Origin: Malus domestica
Lineage: Eukaryota > Streptophyta > Magnoliopsida > Rosales > Rosaceae
DNA: 64,000 bases
Direction of reading: 5' to 3'
Assembly (NCBI RefSeq): GCF_042453785.1
Contig: NC_091668.1
Span: 29,513,501-29,577,500, forward strand
Shown here: one piece after another, positions 11,441 to 23,637 of the stretch
Position numbering within the stretch: the first letter of the stretch is position 1
Layout: each line of letters begins with the position of its first letter
Position numbers and translations under genes: made by a program
The notes under the pieces: generated by a model
What the model saw: the letters and a program-made list of their open reading frames with translations, nothing else
What the model was told of the DNA's origin: nothing
The model's database searches: none

Positions 11441-12354
11441 TGTTGAGTTTTGGTTTCAATATTTGTTGTATATTTCATTATAAAGATTACAAGAAAGTGA
11501 AGGAAACTCTTATAGAGAGCCAAAAGAAAGCTACAATAGATTGTAGGATAACTACACAAACACAATCCCTAAAATCTGCCCTAACAAGTGGAAAAGCAAA
11601 AACCAAATTACAAGTAAAGAAACTTTTACAAGAAACTAAGAAAGGTTGATGTAAGGTGAATGACAAGCTATGGAAAGTGATTGGTGAATGACAAGCTATG
11701 GAGAAAGGTTGATGTAAGGTGAATGATAAGCTATGGTGAGGATGACCAAGCTATGGAAAGTGATTGGTGAATGACAAGCTATGGAGAAAGGTTGATGTAA
11801 GGTGAATGACAAACTATGGTGAGGATGACAACTCATACATACAACCCATCCATACAAACCGGTATTCAAGAGTGAACCACTTAAATCTTGTTTCTATCAT
11901 TTAAAGTCATTGCCCCAAGCCCATTAATAGTTGACCATATTGGCCTTTGTTGACCTCTCAATTTTGAGCGTTTACACATGTGAAGCTCCCCAAGTGTTGA
12001 GCCTCTAAGAGTATCTCACTGATAAACTAGCAACGGATGATGGAGTGATTGATTTAAATGGGATACCAATATCCCTCACTTTGATCAATAGGGTTTAGGC
12101 GGCACAAAGGTGTGTTTGGCTTAGTTTTTCTCTCTTTTCTCCAAGGGACAAAACTGATTGCACTTAGCATTAGGGACATATGAGAGGAACACAAGGGGTA
12201 TATATAGACCCCGTAGCTGCACCTTTTAGGGTTTTGATGCCATGAGCTTAGTCCATGCGACAAGCCTCTTTCACTTGCCCACTTAGGATTATGACTTAAA
12301 CCCCTTTTAATTAAATAAAGCTCAAAGCTTATTTTAATTAAAATCATGTCCAAC
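11441..12354 (-). repeat. 5' LTR of the minus-strand copia (outer end uncertain)
   Basis: Begins TGTTGAG at 11441 next to the PBS. The sense strand has a TATA-like TCTCTATAAG about 70 bp before the LTR end, the same layout as in the 24651 copy. With no second LTR in the window the outer end is a guess; TCCAACA at 12354 would give TGTTGGA in sense. Confidence 0.5.
11645..11830. repeat. Short tandem repeats in the copia LTR
   Basis: The phrase GTGAATGACAAGCTATGG recurs with small changes at least four times between 11645 and 11830, alternating with GGTTGATGTAAG. Compound minisatellite. Confidence 0.8.
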
Positions 12355-12699
12355 AAGCCTAGATAATTAATTCAATATAATTACCAGTTAATTATTTCTA
12401 ATTATCACCTTGTTATCGTTGCTAGAGCTATCATAGGTGTGCGATCTCTTAGGTTCCAACTAAAACCGACAGTAATAGATATCTACAATCACCATGATGC
12501 ATCTCATGTTGAAGCAATTCTTACAAATATAACTTGATCAACAACTACTCTAGCAGAGATTTCCGAGATGGAACTTCAAGTGGACCAAGGGATATCTCCT
12601 TCTATTGAACAATTACTAGAAGGTGATAGATTCATTTTTGTGTAGTCATGCATCTCCATACTCATACATATGAACCCGAATAACAAAGTACTATCGTGC
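12355..12699. other. Intergenic, no feature recognised
   Basis: Between the copia LTR and duplicated block A. A/T rich; no ORF with a recognisable domain and no repeat shared with the rest of the window. Confidence 0.4.
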
Positions 12700-13455
12700 C
12701 CTGCATAGCAATGCGAGCTTTGAAGACGAAATCAAAGTTCATATCTATAAGCACAAGAATATTCAACCTTCCTAAATAATCTACATGGCACAGATTCAAT
12801 ATTTTGGTCCGGAAGTGGCAATAAGTTGTTGGGATCTAATCCATTGTCACTCGCAGCATATGGACCGCAAGTGGCAATATGTTGCAGCCATTACGGAGGG
12901 TAAGAAAAGCAATATTTATAAACATAAACCTGCATGCTCAACCATATATATCAAACACATGCAGATGATGCCATGATGGTGAAAGATTTGAGGTTCACGC
13001 CCTTTGTTCAACACCAGTATCGTTATCTGATAACTGCATGTTTAAGGGTCAGTGAGGAGGGTTTCTGAATTGGATGAATTATTGGAGAGAAATGGAGAGG
13101 TGTTGTGTCGGGTGGGGGTGGGTGGGTGAGGCAGATGGGAAAAAATATTTGTAATCTTTAAATATCATTTGATCCTCGCCCGGTGTGCTGAACAAGATTC
13201 GTTCTTCTCCTGCCAAATAGAGTGGGTCTGAGAATATAGTGGTCTCCCTATTATAAAAACTACAGGGTTCATATAAAAATTCAATGCCCACCAGATTCCC
13301 ATATATTAGCTCCGCCACGCACGCCATTTTGGACTCTAAAAGCAGTGTACGTACAGTGCTGAAGAAAACAACACGCAGATGATGGTGATCGATGAACCAA
13401 CACCCTTACCGTTATCTGATAATTAATTGAGAGAAACATACAGCTTGCCGTTCAA

Positions 13456-13486
<31 letters not shown>

Positions 13487-13548
13487 GTATATCCTTAAAT
13501 AGTAGAGCCTCAAAACCTACCAGTTAGCTAGCTGGTGAGAAGAAAAAG
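12700..13548 (+). promoter_or_regulatory. Upstream region of dioxygenase gene A
   Basis: Shared with 30625-31492 of block B. A (TA)n run lies at about 13457-13482, some 70 bp before the ATG. Compared with B it lacks about 180 bp just upstream of the TA run and keeps 26 bp that B has lost near 13070-13095. Specific elements cannot be assigned from sequence alone. Confidence 0.5.
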
Positions 13549-16500
13549 ATGGCTTCCAGTACCCAAACAGCGGCCAAAATTCCCGTAGTAGATTTCTCCC
13601 AAGAGGACTGCTGGAAGTCAGGGACAAGTTCTTGGCTCTCAGTACGCAGAGACATTTGTAATGCTCTCGAAGAGTTTGGCTGTTTCCTGGCAGTCCTTCC
13701 CAACAAAGTTTCCCGGGAGCTTAATGACACCATGTTTGGGACATTCAACGAGTTGTTTGATCTCCCCGACGAAATTAAAGCGCAATTTCCTCAGGAAAAA
13801 CCTCTAGTTGAGGGTTACGTAAGGCTGCCTACCCGTGAATACATGTCATTTCATTCAAGTACTGAAAAAATAAAGAACGTTACACGTCAACTTTGGCCGG
13901 AAGGAAATGACCAGTTTCGGTATAAATTACTGCACATTTCGATAGTTTTAGCAGTTTTTTCTACATCTCGATACCTACTGCTATATGTTTTGTTATCAAC
14001 ACTTTTGATTTCTTTATCAACAAGCTAATGCGAATCTGTCCTTAAACATTTTATGCTTGTTCTTACTAATAATAATAATAATTTGTTCTTTATATCTTGG
14101 GCAGTGAGAGTGCTGATCTGTATTCAAAAGTGATCACAGAATTAAATCAAGTTGTGACGAAAATGGTATTTGAAAACTACAAGGTAGAGAAATACCACGA
14201 TGATCACATTCAATCGACCATGCCCATTACCGTACTTCTAAAAGATGATGAACCCAAGACAGATGAAACTGAAACTGTTGAACACAATCATACAGACAAG
14301 TGTTTTACTGGCATACTCCATCAAGATACGTATGGTGTTGAGCTACGCTCAAAAGATAACGAGTGGATTGGTTATGATCCTCTGCCTTCATCGTTATTAT
14401 TCCTAGCGGGTGATGGACTTCAGGTACGTCAACACACCCTTTCATTAATCTTGCTTTAGTTTCATGGATTTTAGCTCTCTCTCTTCATGGATATGTCGTT
14501 CAGGCATCACTTTTGTAGGGCTCAGTTCCTCCCAAAAATTAACCAAATCCGAAACCATATGATCGTTGGATTAAATGATAGTCATTTTAGTGTTTTTTTT
14601 GAAGAACTATATTCATCTTTTTTCTTGACTACGATTGAATCTCTTAATTGTTTTAGATTTGCCTAATTTTTTTCTTTTTTTTTGGGAATGATAATATATG
14701 AATAATAAATTAAAATATAAATGATTCGGAGCCTTAAAAAAAAGTTATGAAATAGTCATCACAAGATGTCAATCAAACAAGCTTCATTTGAGGGATAACA
14801 GAAGTTTATATATAACCTAAGAACTATTACATGACGGAAGTTAGCAATGTATGTGCCAAATTAGCAAAACAATAAGCGGTCCTGTTGGCTTCTCTAAAAA
14901 TGTGATTAATCATTGATGTATATTTAAACTAACCTAATAATAGATTAACTTAATCCAAATTTAACTTGCAAGCGCACGACTCAATAGTAGTATAGATATG
15001 CAAGTACAAGGTTTATTTGAAGGAATTGCGTTAAAACCAATTAAACCAACAATTACGCCAAACTTAATTATACAAACGAATTGAATTTAAGGATTGATTA
15101 AAACTAAAATTAACAAGAGAAATTAAAAGATAAACTAAACAAAGGCAATGATGAAATTTGAAAATTAAGATGTGAAGGCGCTAGGACATCAAATCCACCA
15201 CTAGTAATCCAATCTAGCTTCTATATTACCTATCCGTTGATTAATCCAATTGATGTTGTTGAATAGTTTTCCTTACACATAAACTAACTATATGGTATCT
15301 AGGCTCACCCGTATATCTCTACATGCAACTTGTCTATGGCGTTTAGTACAATTATGAACATAAAGAAAATCATTACATTTTGTGAAAACCTTGAAAATCA
15401 TGCAAACCTTAGGAATACGGTGTTTACCCTAGAAAAATTACAACCCTTAACCACAAGAAGCAAGCCTCAAATTAGCTGTAGTATTTATGTGCTCCTAAGC
15501 ACTCCTTTCTCTTTTGGACAAATTTGTGTGTATGGTGACATGTAGAGAGATCATAGGACATATATTTATACTAAAAAAACACTAAAAGTCTGGTAAAAAG
15601 TCTCCTAGAAAAACAAAATCCAAAACGATATTGGACACAAACTAAGAAAGAATTCTTCTTGACTTGGAAAAATGTCATCCATCTTTCATGCTAGATTTGG
15701 GGTAGTTCCACCTTCAGTTATGTAGAATTCTGAAAAATAGGAAACTTGTAGCTCTATGTCTAGGCATATAAGGCACGACACTTGAAAATTTTGAAGAAGC
15801 CTTCAAATCTTCATTCTCCCATAGTTGCACAATTTTGACAAGAAAGTAACTTTCACATGATTGATTTGCAAAATTGGAACGTTGGACTTCATGGAAAAAC
15901 ATGAAAGTTGAACACAACTATCTTCATCCTCTTAGTTTGTTTCCAACTGACTATAGAAAATCCTCCGAAAAGTCTAAATATGATAATAAAAAAAAACATC
16001 ATAAGTGCACAAATTGACTAAATTAAAAAAAGAAATTGAAAATACTCTTTAATGACCAATTCCTAACGAATCCTTCAAAAATGTGAAGGCATTATCGGGA
16101 GGACATACTTCTCATAAAAAAATAATGAACTAATTACGACAACATGAATATATATACCCTCGAAAATAACCATTCTATTTTTTATGACAATATCGTTTGT
16201 CGTTAAGATGATCGGGGCCAAGCATTCCTACCAAGTAAAGTACAATTCAGGGGGCCATTGGGACTACTTTTGAATGCATTATGTGTGTCTAAATGACATT
16301 TTTTTTTTTTCCTTGTACTGTAAGGCAATGTAAGTTTCAAGAACAAAGGGACAGATGAAGTGTGTTTAACAACCTAACTTAAACTTTTGATAGCTATACT
16401 TTATTGATGTTGTTTACATGCGTGGTTTATTTGGCCTAGGTTTGGAGTAACGACAGAATAAAATCTTGTATGCACAGAGTCGTTTTGAAGGAAAATAAGG

Positions 16501-16685
16501 TAAGATACTCGTTCGGACAATTCTTTTGGAACAAAGGAGTGATATATGTACCAAATGAGCTTACGGACAGGGACCACCCCATGCAGTATAAGCCAATAGA
16601 CCTAGTGGAATATTTTCAATATTATTATGAAAATATGTCCACTGTGGGATTTGATTTTTCCGTCAAGGAATATTGTGGGGTTTGA
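13549..16685 (+). CDS. 2-oxoglutarate/Fe(II)-dependent dioxygenase, AOP1-like, copy A
   Basis: Three exons: 13549-13919, 14105-14423, 16440-16685, all introns GT-AG, joining to 311 aa with no stop. N-terminal DIOX_N domain (about residues 10-110, IPVVDFSQEDCWKSGTSSW), then the double-stranded beta-helix domain. The Fe(II) ligands are visible: H186-x-D188 in HNHTDK and distal H242 in CMHRVV; the 2-oxoglutarate-binding R252-x-S254 is in RYSFG. Length is usual for the family. AOP enzymes are soluble dioxygenases; in Brassicaceae they modify glucosinolate side chains, elsewhere substrates are mostly unknown, so no substrate is claimed. The C-terminus stops at VKEYCGV; copy B reads 14 aa further, because A has about 50 extra bases at 16679-16730. 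Intron 2 (2.0 kb) contains an LTR-like insert. Tail to tail with importin-4 sequence. Confidence 0.87.
14914..16001. repeat. LTR-like insert in intron 2 of dioxygenase A
   Basis: TGATG at 14914 and CATCA at 16001 form matching inverted ends. The content (CACGACTCAATAGTAGTATAG and nearby) looks like a gypsy LTR. Copies occur at about 32906-34233 (B) and 54470-55379 (C). Copy A lacks about 240 bp present in B and C after about 15484. No target-site duplication is seen, so it is old or the ends are misplaced. Confidence 0.45.
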
Positions 16686-17207
16686 TTTTGTTGGTCGAAG
16701 GCACAAGGTAGGGATTCTTCTCACCAAAATCATGATGCCACGAGCATGAGTTTGAAAGGGGGTGTTGGAAAATAATAACGGAAAAATTCTCGTACTTAGG
16801 TTCACTTATTCTTGTGGGTTTAGCCTTTGCTTATTCAATAAGATGTGTATCTTGTTCTCTATAACTACGGATACGAAGTTTATTGGAGTTGAACCGAGGT
16901 TCACTTGTTCTTGTCAGTTTAACATTTGTGTATTCAATAAGACGTGTATCATGTTCTCTATAAATACTTCATACGAAGTTTATTGGAGTTGAACTGAGGT
17001 TGTATTCGTGTAAAGTAATTATACTTTTTTATATATGCATGACTCTTGCTATGCTGCGTTGTGTTGTTTCCAAATGGAATCAATACAAAAGCCTGTTGTT
17101 TCAATGGAGATGGTGCTCACATTCCCTCTATCTCAAACTGTCTACACAACATAACAACGATTTAGTATGGAAAATGTTTTTTGCGAGCCATTTTCACCTC
17201 CCGCACA

Positions 17208-17535
17208 TGACACGCCCCATTCCAGATGTCCAAGGGACATCGAGATGGTCATGTGCTGACCGACACCTGGGGATGACGAAAGCCATTTAATAAATGCATA
17301 TGCCGAGAATATGTGAAACATGCATATAAATTTCACTCAAAATACTAATAGTAATAATCAAATACAACTTGCTAAAATAATATTCATCTACCAACAATGA
17401 AAACATAGTGATAATGCATGACATGTTCAGAGCATACGTCTAATTGAGAATACAAGCGGAAGGTGCTATTACAACGATGTCAAAGCAGAAAGGATGGCAC
17501 GATATCACTAGTAGGGAAATATCTCGTAGGGAAAT
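17208..17535 (-). repeat. Remnant of 3' LTR (first ~330 bp)
   Basis: Closely matches 21361-21690 (about 90 percent by eye), then similarity is lost, so the left LTR is truncated or replaced. Confidence 0.7.
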
Positions 17536-18363
17536 GCCACTTCGTCACTCTGGTTGCAATGATTCCCTCTTTCATGCCTCCAGGCTCATACTTTCTTCCC
17601 CCGTCAGTGCAAAAGTGGAAAACATACTTTATAAAGATGTAAAGTCGAAAACATATATTGACGTCAGGTAAAAAATAAGTACGCAAAATACGATCGCACC
17701 AACATAGGTATGTACTAACATATAGGTTGAAAAACTCGTACTGAAAGTCAAAACCGAAAAACGAAAGTGGGTCTCGCCCAAACATACGTAACATCACGCA
17801 CTACGAGAAAAGTTGTCTTTGGATCGAGCCTCAACAATGACTACTTAGTAACATCTATCGTAGACGGGTCGACTTGCCCACTTGCTTAATGAACCAAACG
17901 AATAAGCTATCAATATCACAGTCTGCAACCCGTAATATCGACAACACATTGTTGTCTCGATAAACAAGTAGTAATTTCCCAAGGGTGCATAATTACCTGT
18001 TTGACCTGCAACGTGAAAGTGTGCATAGATCGTCCGATTCTCGCCTCGATCGCGCTATCGTACCTTTCCAAAGCACACCGATCATATCTACTAGAAGTGT
18101 TTCGACATTCACATACTTATGAAAAATAAGGTCCTGGAGTGAAGCAGTGGAAAAATGTGTTAAGACAAACACATATCGTTGGAAAAGAACTACTAGAGTA
18201 CGATATGATGTTTATGAATTGTAGCAAGATAATAAAAGGTGACAATTCATTTCTGCGTGAAGATAGTGATTGGTGATGCAATCCGCTGACCACCTGCACT
18301 ACAACCTTCATCAAATTCTTACTAAAAGACGGATCAAACATCATACTCACATGGAACTCTTAC
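17536..18363. other. Internal sequence of the LARD-like element, unassigned
   Basis: No ORF above about 105 aa and none with a recognised domain. Not repeated elsewhere in the window. May be diverged LTR or internal sequence. Confidence 0.4.
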
Positions 18364-20167
18364 TGATAAAACTAGTAAGCTTGTGAAAAGGTTATGCTTC
18401 TAACATTCCTGTTCGAATCGATATGAACTGGGTGCACACTTTAGCTAAGTTGATCCCTCGTGAAATCCTTACGGATTGAGTGAGAAACCATGTCGAGAAG
18501 GCCAAAAGAACACTCAAGAATTTGAGGGTTAAAAAAAGTCTAAGGATATTTCGTATTTCGCAACTCCTTGTGAGGATTTTCAATTTCCAACGATCTCAAC
18601 CCCTTTTGGAAATTGATGAGAATAGCACCTGCTACCAAGGGGTCTCCTAAGAAAAGTATAAAAATCTAAACGAAGTCAATGCTCAAAGGATTTGGTGTGA
18701 AGCTGACAGTCAATGGTTAGGGAACTTGACTTCGTCGTTGGAGTAAGCAAGAAAGTTATCGTTAGAACAATCATCAAGAACTATTCTAAAGATCCACATG
18801 AATTTCCTCAGCAACAATCATCAAGAACAGTCAATGCTTTGCTATTTGTTTTTAATGTAGGATATGCGAACTTGTTTTGAGCATAAAGTAATCAAACGGT
18901 GGAATTTTTGAGTGATTCCAATTGGAGCGGGTTTGTGAGTCTGTCAAGAAGATTGTGTCAAAATTCATAATTTTATCTCAAAGCATCATATCGTGGCGAA
19001 TTAATTTATGCCCAGCATGCAGTGCTGGCAGATTGGGCTGTAGAGCTTATTTGCTACTTTTGAGCTGGAAGATGATGGATTTTGGACTTAGGTTCTTCTT
19101 AGAACTTGAAGAGGAGGTTCTAATCTTTAGTTTGAGTCTTTTTGGAGCTCTGAAGGTCCAAAAACGTGGTTGTTTCTCTGCTGGGCAGATTTCTAGTCAG
19201 AATGGGAATGTAATTCCTAGTTATCTTTTGTTATTTTATTTCCTAGGTTTTAGAAAACCTTTTCTATGAGGGTTTTAATTTGGAGTAGTATAAATAAGGC
19301 TTTTAAGCCATTAGGGTTAGGGGGAGAAGACCCGCATTATATTGGAGAACTTCAAACTTTTTACCTACAAGGTGTTTTCAATCATTTTTTCTAGTTAATA
19401 TATTTTCTTTAGTTTTTGTAGTTTTTCGTAACTAATTTCCATTTGCTAGGGCGAAGCCATGAGCCTTAGCATGAATATGTGATTTTATTAATTTGCTTAT
19501 GAATGGATGCACGCTTGCTTTGAATTATTAATCACCGCGATTAAAACTATCTAATTGTCTTAGTGATTTGCAACCATTAGGATTTTTAGACAAGTAATTT
19601 GATGTAGTTTCTGTTGGAACATCACCCTGAAATTAAGGAAGGCTTCTTGGGGTTAGTAATTGTAAGTTCACTTAAGGCGAACATCACGCTCTTAAGGGTT
19701 GCATGGTTTTTCAAATGGTTTTCACAAAGCTTATTTAGTCTTGCATGTTTATATTTGATCTGAACATCACAGACGGGCTGCATGTTAGATATACGTTTTC
19801 GCTTGAACATCACGAGGAAGATATGCATTAGGAAAACCTAACCTTCAAAGCATGTGTGTGGAAATTCGTAAGTAATTCGTAAAATTGCATAGGATTGTTA
19901 AGGGGACGGCGGAACCCTAGGTTTTTACAAATTGATTTTCTTTAAATTGTTCTCTAGTTAATTTATTTAATTGTCTTTAATTAAAATTTGTTTTTATTAT
20001 TTTAAATTCCAAAATCATCCTTTTCCCAACTTTGTTCTAAATAATAGCTAATGATTAGTATAAATACAAATTATTCATTCAATCCCTATGGAAACAACCT
20101 TGCTTGAGTTGCTATACTACAACAACCTTGTACTTTTGCAAGTATTTTTAAATGTTTTTATCCCTAC

Positions 20168-20801
20168 TGTCACATCCCGACCCGGGTCCACCACATCCCG
20201 GGCCCGTTCCACCACCGTAACACGATATTGTCCGTTTTGGGCTTACCATTCCCTCACGGTTTTGTTTTTGAGAACTCACAAGCAACTTCCCAATGGGTCA
20301 CCCATCCTGGGAGTGCTCTGGCCTCATTCTTGCTTGACTTTGGAGTTCCGACGGAACCCAAAGCCAGTGAGCTCCCAAAAAGCCTTTTGCTAGGTAGGGA
20401 TGAGAATATACATTTAAGGATCACTCCCCTAGGCGATGTGGGATGTCACAATCCACCCCCTTAGGGGCCCGACGTCCTCGTCGGCACACTTCCGACCATG
20501 GATTGGCTTTGATACCATTTGTCACATCCCAGCTCGGCTCTACCACATCTCGGGCTCATTCTACCACCGTAGCACGATATTGTCTGCTTTGGGCTTACCA
20601 TTCCCTCATGGTTTTGTTTTTGGGAACTCATAAGCAACTTCCCAGTGGGTCACCCATCCTGGGAGTGCTCTAGCCTCATTCTCGCTTAACTTCGGAGTTC
20701 CGACGGAACCCGAAGCCAGTGAGCTCCTAAAGGCCTCGTGCTAGGTAGGAATGGGAATATACATTTAAGGATCACTCCCCTGGGTGATGTGGGATGTCAC
20801 A
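20168..20801 (-). mobile_element. Cassandra TRIM (complete, 634 bp)
   Basis: Two LTRs, 20168-20450 and 20520-20801, start TGTCACATCCC and end GGGATGTCACA. A 69-bp internal region holds the PBS (minus strand TGGTATCAAAGCC, near 20505-20517) and a purine-rich tract near 20451-20466. Perfect target-site duplication CCTAC (20163-20167 and 20802-20806). Each LTR carries 5S-rRNA-like promoter sequence on the minus strand: box-A-like CTCCGAAGTTAAGCGAG and box-C-like CAGGATGGGTGACC. That combination identifies Cassandra. Confidence 0.95.
20647..20700 (-). promoter_or_regulatory. 5S-rRNA-like RNA polymerase III promoter region in Cassandra LTR
   Basis: On the minus strand 20700-20681 reads like 5S box A (AAGTTAAGCGAG) and 20664-20647 like box C (AGGATGGGTGACCC). 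The same arrangement, more diverged, lies in the left LTR at about 20296-20350. It is not a 5S gene. Confidence 0.85.
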
Positions 20802-20843
20802 CCTACTTTTGTAGGTGGTAAAAATCCCTATCAATTACAACTA

Positions 20844-21150
20844 AGACATGACTCTGCCCGCCATTCCTGGAACGCATGTCACATAATACAACACCGCTTC
20901 AGATCTTTAGTTGGTCTTAACCGACTCGTACCACTAAGATTTTTTTGTTTCTCCAACACTTTTATGTAGATCCGACCCCGCCCGTAATTCCTAGAGAATG
21001 CATGTCGCAGAGTGGCATTGCCATTTCAGATCTTCAATTGGTCTTAACCAAACTTTCTCACTGAGATTTCGAAATCATGTCACTTCATTGTAAAACTGAC
21101 TCTACCTGCAATTCCTAGGGAACGCACGTTGCAAAGTATCAGTTTGATGT
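20844..21150. repeat. ~124-bp imperfect tandem repeat next to the PBS
   Basis: Phrases GCCCGCCATTCCTGG, GCCCGTAATTCCTAG and ACCTGCAATTCCTAG recur at about 124-bp spacing, each followed by a cATGTc/GCA context and CAGATCTT(T/C)A plus TGGTCTTAACC in the first two. About 2.4 units. Confidence 0.7.
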
Positions 21151-21344
21151 TGAAAGTTGTCAAACAATCTAATTTTTCATCGATGAGGCACAATCCCGAC
21201 ACGAGTTTCTTCTTCTTCAATAGGATGTGACTATTCAAAGTCTAATGAGGATTGCACAACGTGTAGAAAAACAACAAATTCGGAAGTCATGACTGACAAA
21301 CCACTAGTGTACGATGTGATCCTATCTATGCTCTGGACAAACCT

Positions 21345-21357
21345 GGCTTTGATACCA
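21345..21357 (-). other. Primer-binding site of the LARD-like element
   Basis: Minus strand TGGTATCAAAGCC, three bases from the right LTR. Similar to an initiator Met tRNA PBS with one change. Confidence 0.7.
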
Positions 21358-21360
21358 ATC

Positions 21361-23632
21361 TAACACGCCCCGATGACATCCAAATGATGTCCGAGGGACA
21401 TCGGGATGGTCACGTGTTGGCTGACACCCGAGGGTGATGAAAGCCATTTAATGAATGCATATGCTGAGAACATGTAAAACATACATATAAATTTCACTCG
21501 AAATACTAATAGTAATAATCAAATACAACTTGCTAAAATAATATTCAACTGGCAACAATGAAAACATAGTGATAATGCATGACATGTTCAGAGCATACAT
21601 CTAATTGAGAATACAATCGGAATGTGCTATTACAATGATGTCAAAGCGGAAAGGATGGCATGATATCATTGGTAGGGAAATGCCTCGTAGCTCGGATCGT
21701 AAGCCTCGTTCCTATGTCCTTAGGGGGCGCAAAACAAATATGAGTGGACCAAGTTAATATATAAATAGTACGAACATAATTATTCAACCACGTACTAACC
21801 CCCAAGGTTTTATGAAAACTCAATAACATAATATGTAATAGGTTTTCCGAAAACCCTAGCATGCCATAGAACTTCATAAAACATATATCATATATAGTGT
21901 GCTAAATAGTGGTATTAAGATCATCCAAAGCCATCTATAAATGCTCGGCCGAAGCCATCTACCAACGCCCGGCCGAAGCCATCTACAAACGCCCGACCGA
22001 AGCCAATATAAACATCATCGCCCGTAGGCAAAACAACGACCACTAGATAAGCACAAAAACATATATATAATTTTCAAACATAAGTATATATATCTTGACG
22101 GAGCTCAGTAGCTCAAACATCATAGTATATAGTCATCCATCACATATACTGCAAAGATTGTGAAAACGATATAGTATGATATTCTAAAATATCCTCAGTA
22201 AAGCATGATAATTATATAAAGGTAAATCCAATTTACTCATAACGTTCTATAAAACATATGTATTAAATCATGCTTTTCAAGTATGCAATTCTAACATTAA
22301 AATATGCATTTTAGAAGGGTCCACTCACATATACTCTATCATCGAAGAGCCACGCAAACCAGTGAAGACGAAAACGCCACAAATAATTGTCCCTAAGCAC
22401 ATAAAGGGTCCAATTAATAAAACTTTATTCAAACGATTGAATTTGGGAAAACAGACATAAAAAACGGATCCAGGACGTCAAAATTAGCCTAGGAGGGGTC
22501 CAAGGTAAAATTCAAAAAAGTCAACAAAAGTCACACAAGAATATTCCAGAGAATATTCGACTGGATTTGGGTCGGGTTAGCAGCCGAGTCAACTGGTCAG
22601 GTTGGCCCTGTTCGCCGGAAACTGGGTTTTTCAGCCAGATTTTTAGGTCATTTTCAAAGCTTCGTGACTTCTTCGTTTCTTAACCAAATTCAACCCATGA
22701 TATACCAAAACAAGCTAGGAATGTGTATAACAAGATTATACCTTTTTGGAAGTCTAGTGGTGGTCAGAGATGGCCGGAAAATAGTCTGAAAGGTGACTGG
22801 TCAGCGAAAACTGGGTGACTAGTCCAAATTTCTAGGCAAACTTTAAACGTTCGTAACTTCTCTGATATTCAACCAAATGAAGTCATACAAAAACCAAAGT
22901 TATAGTACTCAACATGATGAAGAGATTGATACCTTGGACGCCAGCTAACTCACCGTGGTTTGACCGAAAATGGCCTAAAAAAGGGCGGTGCTCACCAGAA
23001 AACTGGGGAAGTTTTCCCCCGTGAGGTTCCTACGTCCAAACATCAATAAAACTTCTTAAAAATACTTCCAAACATACACTAAGACACGATCTATAACTTT
23101 TGGATGAGGTTCAAGGCTTACCTTTGCCAGAGGAGGGGGAAACTCGCCGAAGAAATTCAATGAATAGTGTAGGCCGAGAGAAAGGGAGGGGTTTAGGGTG
23201 TTCTCTTTCGGGTTAATGGAGATGTTGGTGTTGTTGTGGTGTTGTTTGTTGGTGAGAAAAGCCCTCATAAGGGGTTGAGATAGAGAGAGCTAAAAGAGAG
23301 CTTAGAGAGAAAGAGAGAAAGAGCTTTTTTCAGAAAACAAAAGAAAATGGGAGAGGGGGACTCACGGGTCCAAAAAGGAAAAGAGGAAAAAGGGGCCTGG
23401 GGGCTCAGAAAACAAAAGAAAAAGGAAAATGGAGACTCACGAGTCCAGAAAGGAAAATATGAAAGAGGGGTCCGGGTGGGGGGGGGGAACCAAAAAGGGA
23501 AAAGGGCCCCATGTGGCACACAAAATAAGACCCAAAAGCACAAATAAAAATATCTAGCCAATTTCCAGATAAAATTACCACAAAACCCTCCCGATTCAAA
23601 ATCCATTTAAATAATCGGGATAGGTTGTTACA
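21361..23632 (-). repeat. 5' LTR of the LARD-like element (2272 bp)
   Basis: Starts TAACACGCCCC (the left copy has TGACACG) and ends TTGTTACA. Contains three ~27-bp tandem units at about 21940-22010 with the core CGGCCGAAGCCATCTAC. A G-rich stretch with a run of G lies near 23478-23488. Several minus-strand ORFs (for example 23265-23606) are low complexity and not supported. Confidence 0.7.
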
Positions 23633-23637
23633 ACACA

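Larger units (their letters stand above)
9221..12354 (-). mobile_element. Ty1/copia retrotransposon, truncated by gypsy insertion
   Basis: Minus-strand copia remnant: LTR from 11441, iMet-type PBS (11429-11440), gag, protease and integrase up to 9221, where the gypsy LTR begins. The rest (end of integrase, RT, RNase H, 3' LTR) must lie left of the window. The same family as the plus-strand element at 24651-29811: the shared gag phrase NYLPWSRA and integrase phrase TSCVGTPQQNG are alike. The outer LTR end is uncertain; 12354 is the best TG/CA candidate. Confidence 0.8.
18364..20833 (+). mobile_element. Putative solo LTR (gypsy type) carrying a Cassandra insertion
   Basis: TGATA at 18364 and TATCA at 20833 are perfect inverted ends; flanks are CTTAC (left) and ATTAC (right), a 4-of-5 match to a target-site duplication. 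The end region (20070-20165, CAATCCCTATGGAAACAACC) resembles the R/U5 part of plant gypsy LTRs. Removing Cassandra leaves about 1.83 kb. The left boundary is the weak point. Confidence 0.45.
17208..23632 (-). mobile_element. LTR retrotransposon without coding domains (LARD-like), nested
   Basis: Absent at the matching site of block B (about 35300). Ends: TGACACGCCCC at 17208 and GGTTGTTACA at 23632. The 5-bp target-site duplication is GCACA (17203-17207) and ACACA (23633-23637), one mismatch; the empty site in B has GCACA once. PBS on the minus strand next to the right LTR. No gag or pol ORF. It is itself a host for other insertions (18364-20833 and 20168-20801). Confidence 0.72.

Noticed and set aside
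17480-17797. 105-aa minus-strand ORF
   Set aside because: Lies in LTR/LARD sequence, no homology or start context seen.
20228-20720. 5S rRNA gene
   Set aside because: Only the promoter-like part of 5S is present, within Cassandra LTRs flanked by a target-site duplication.
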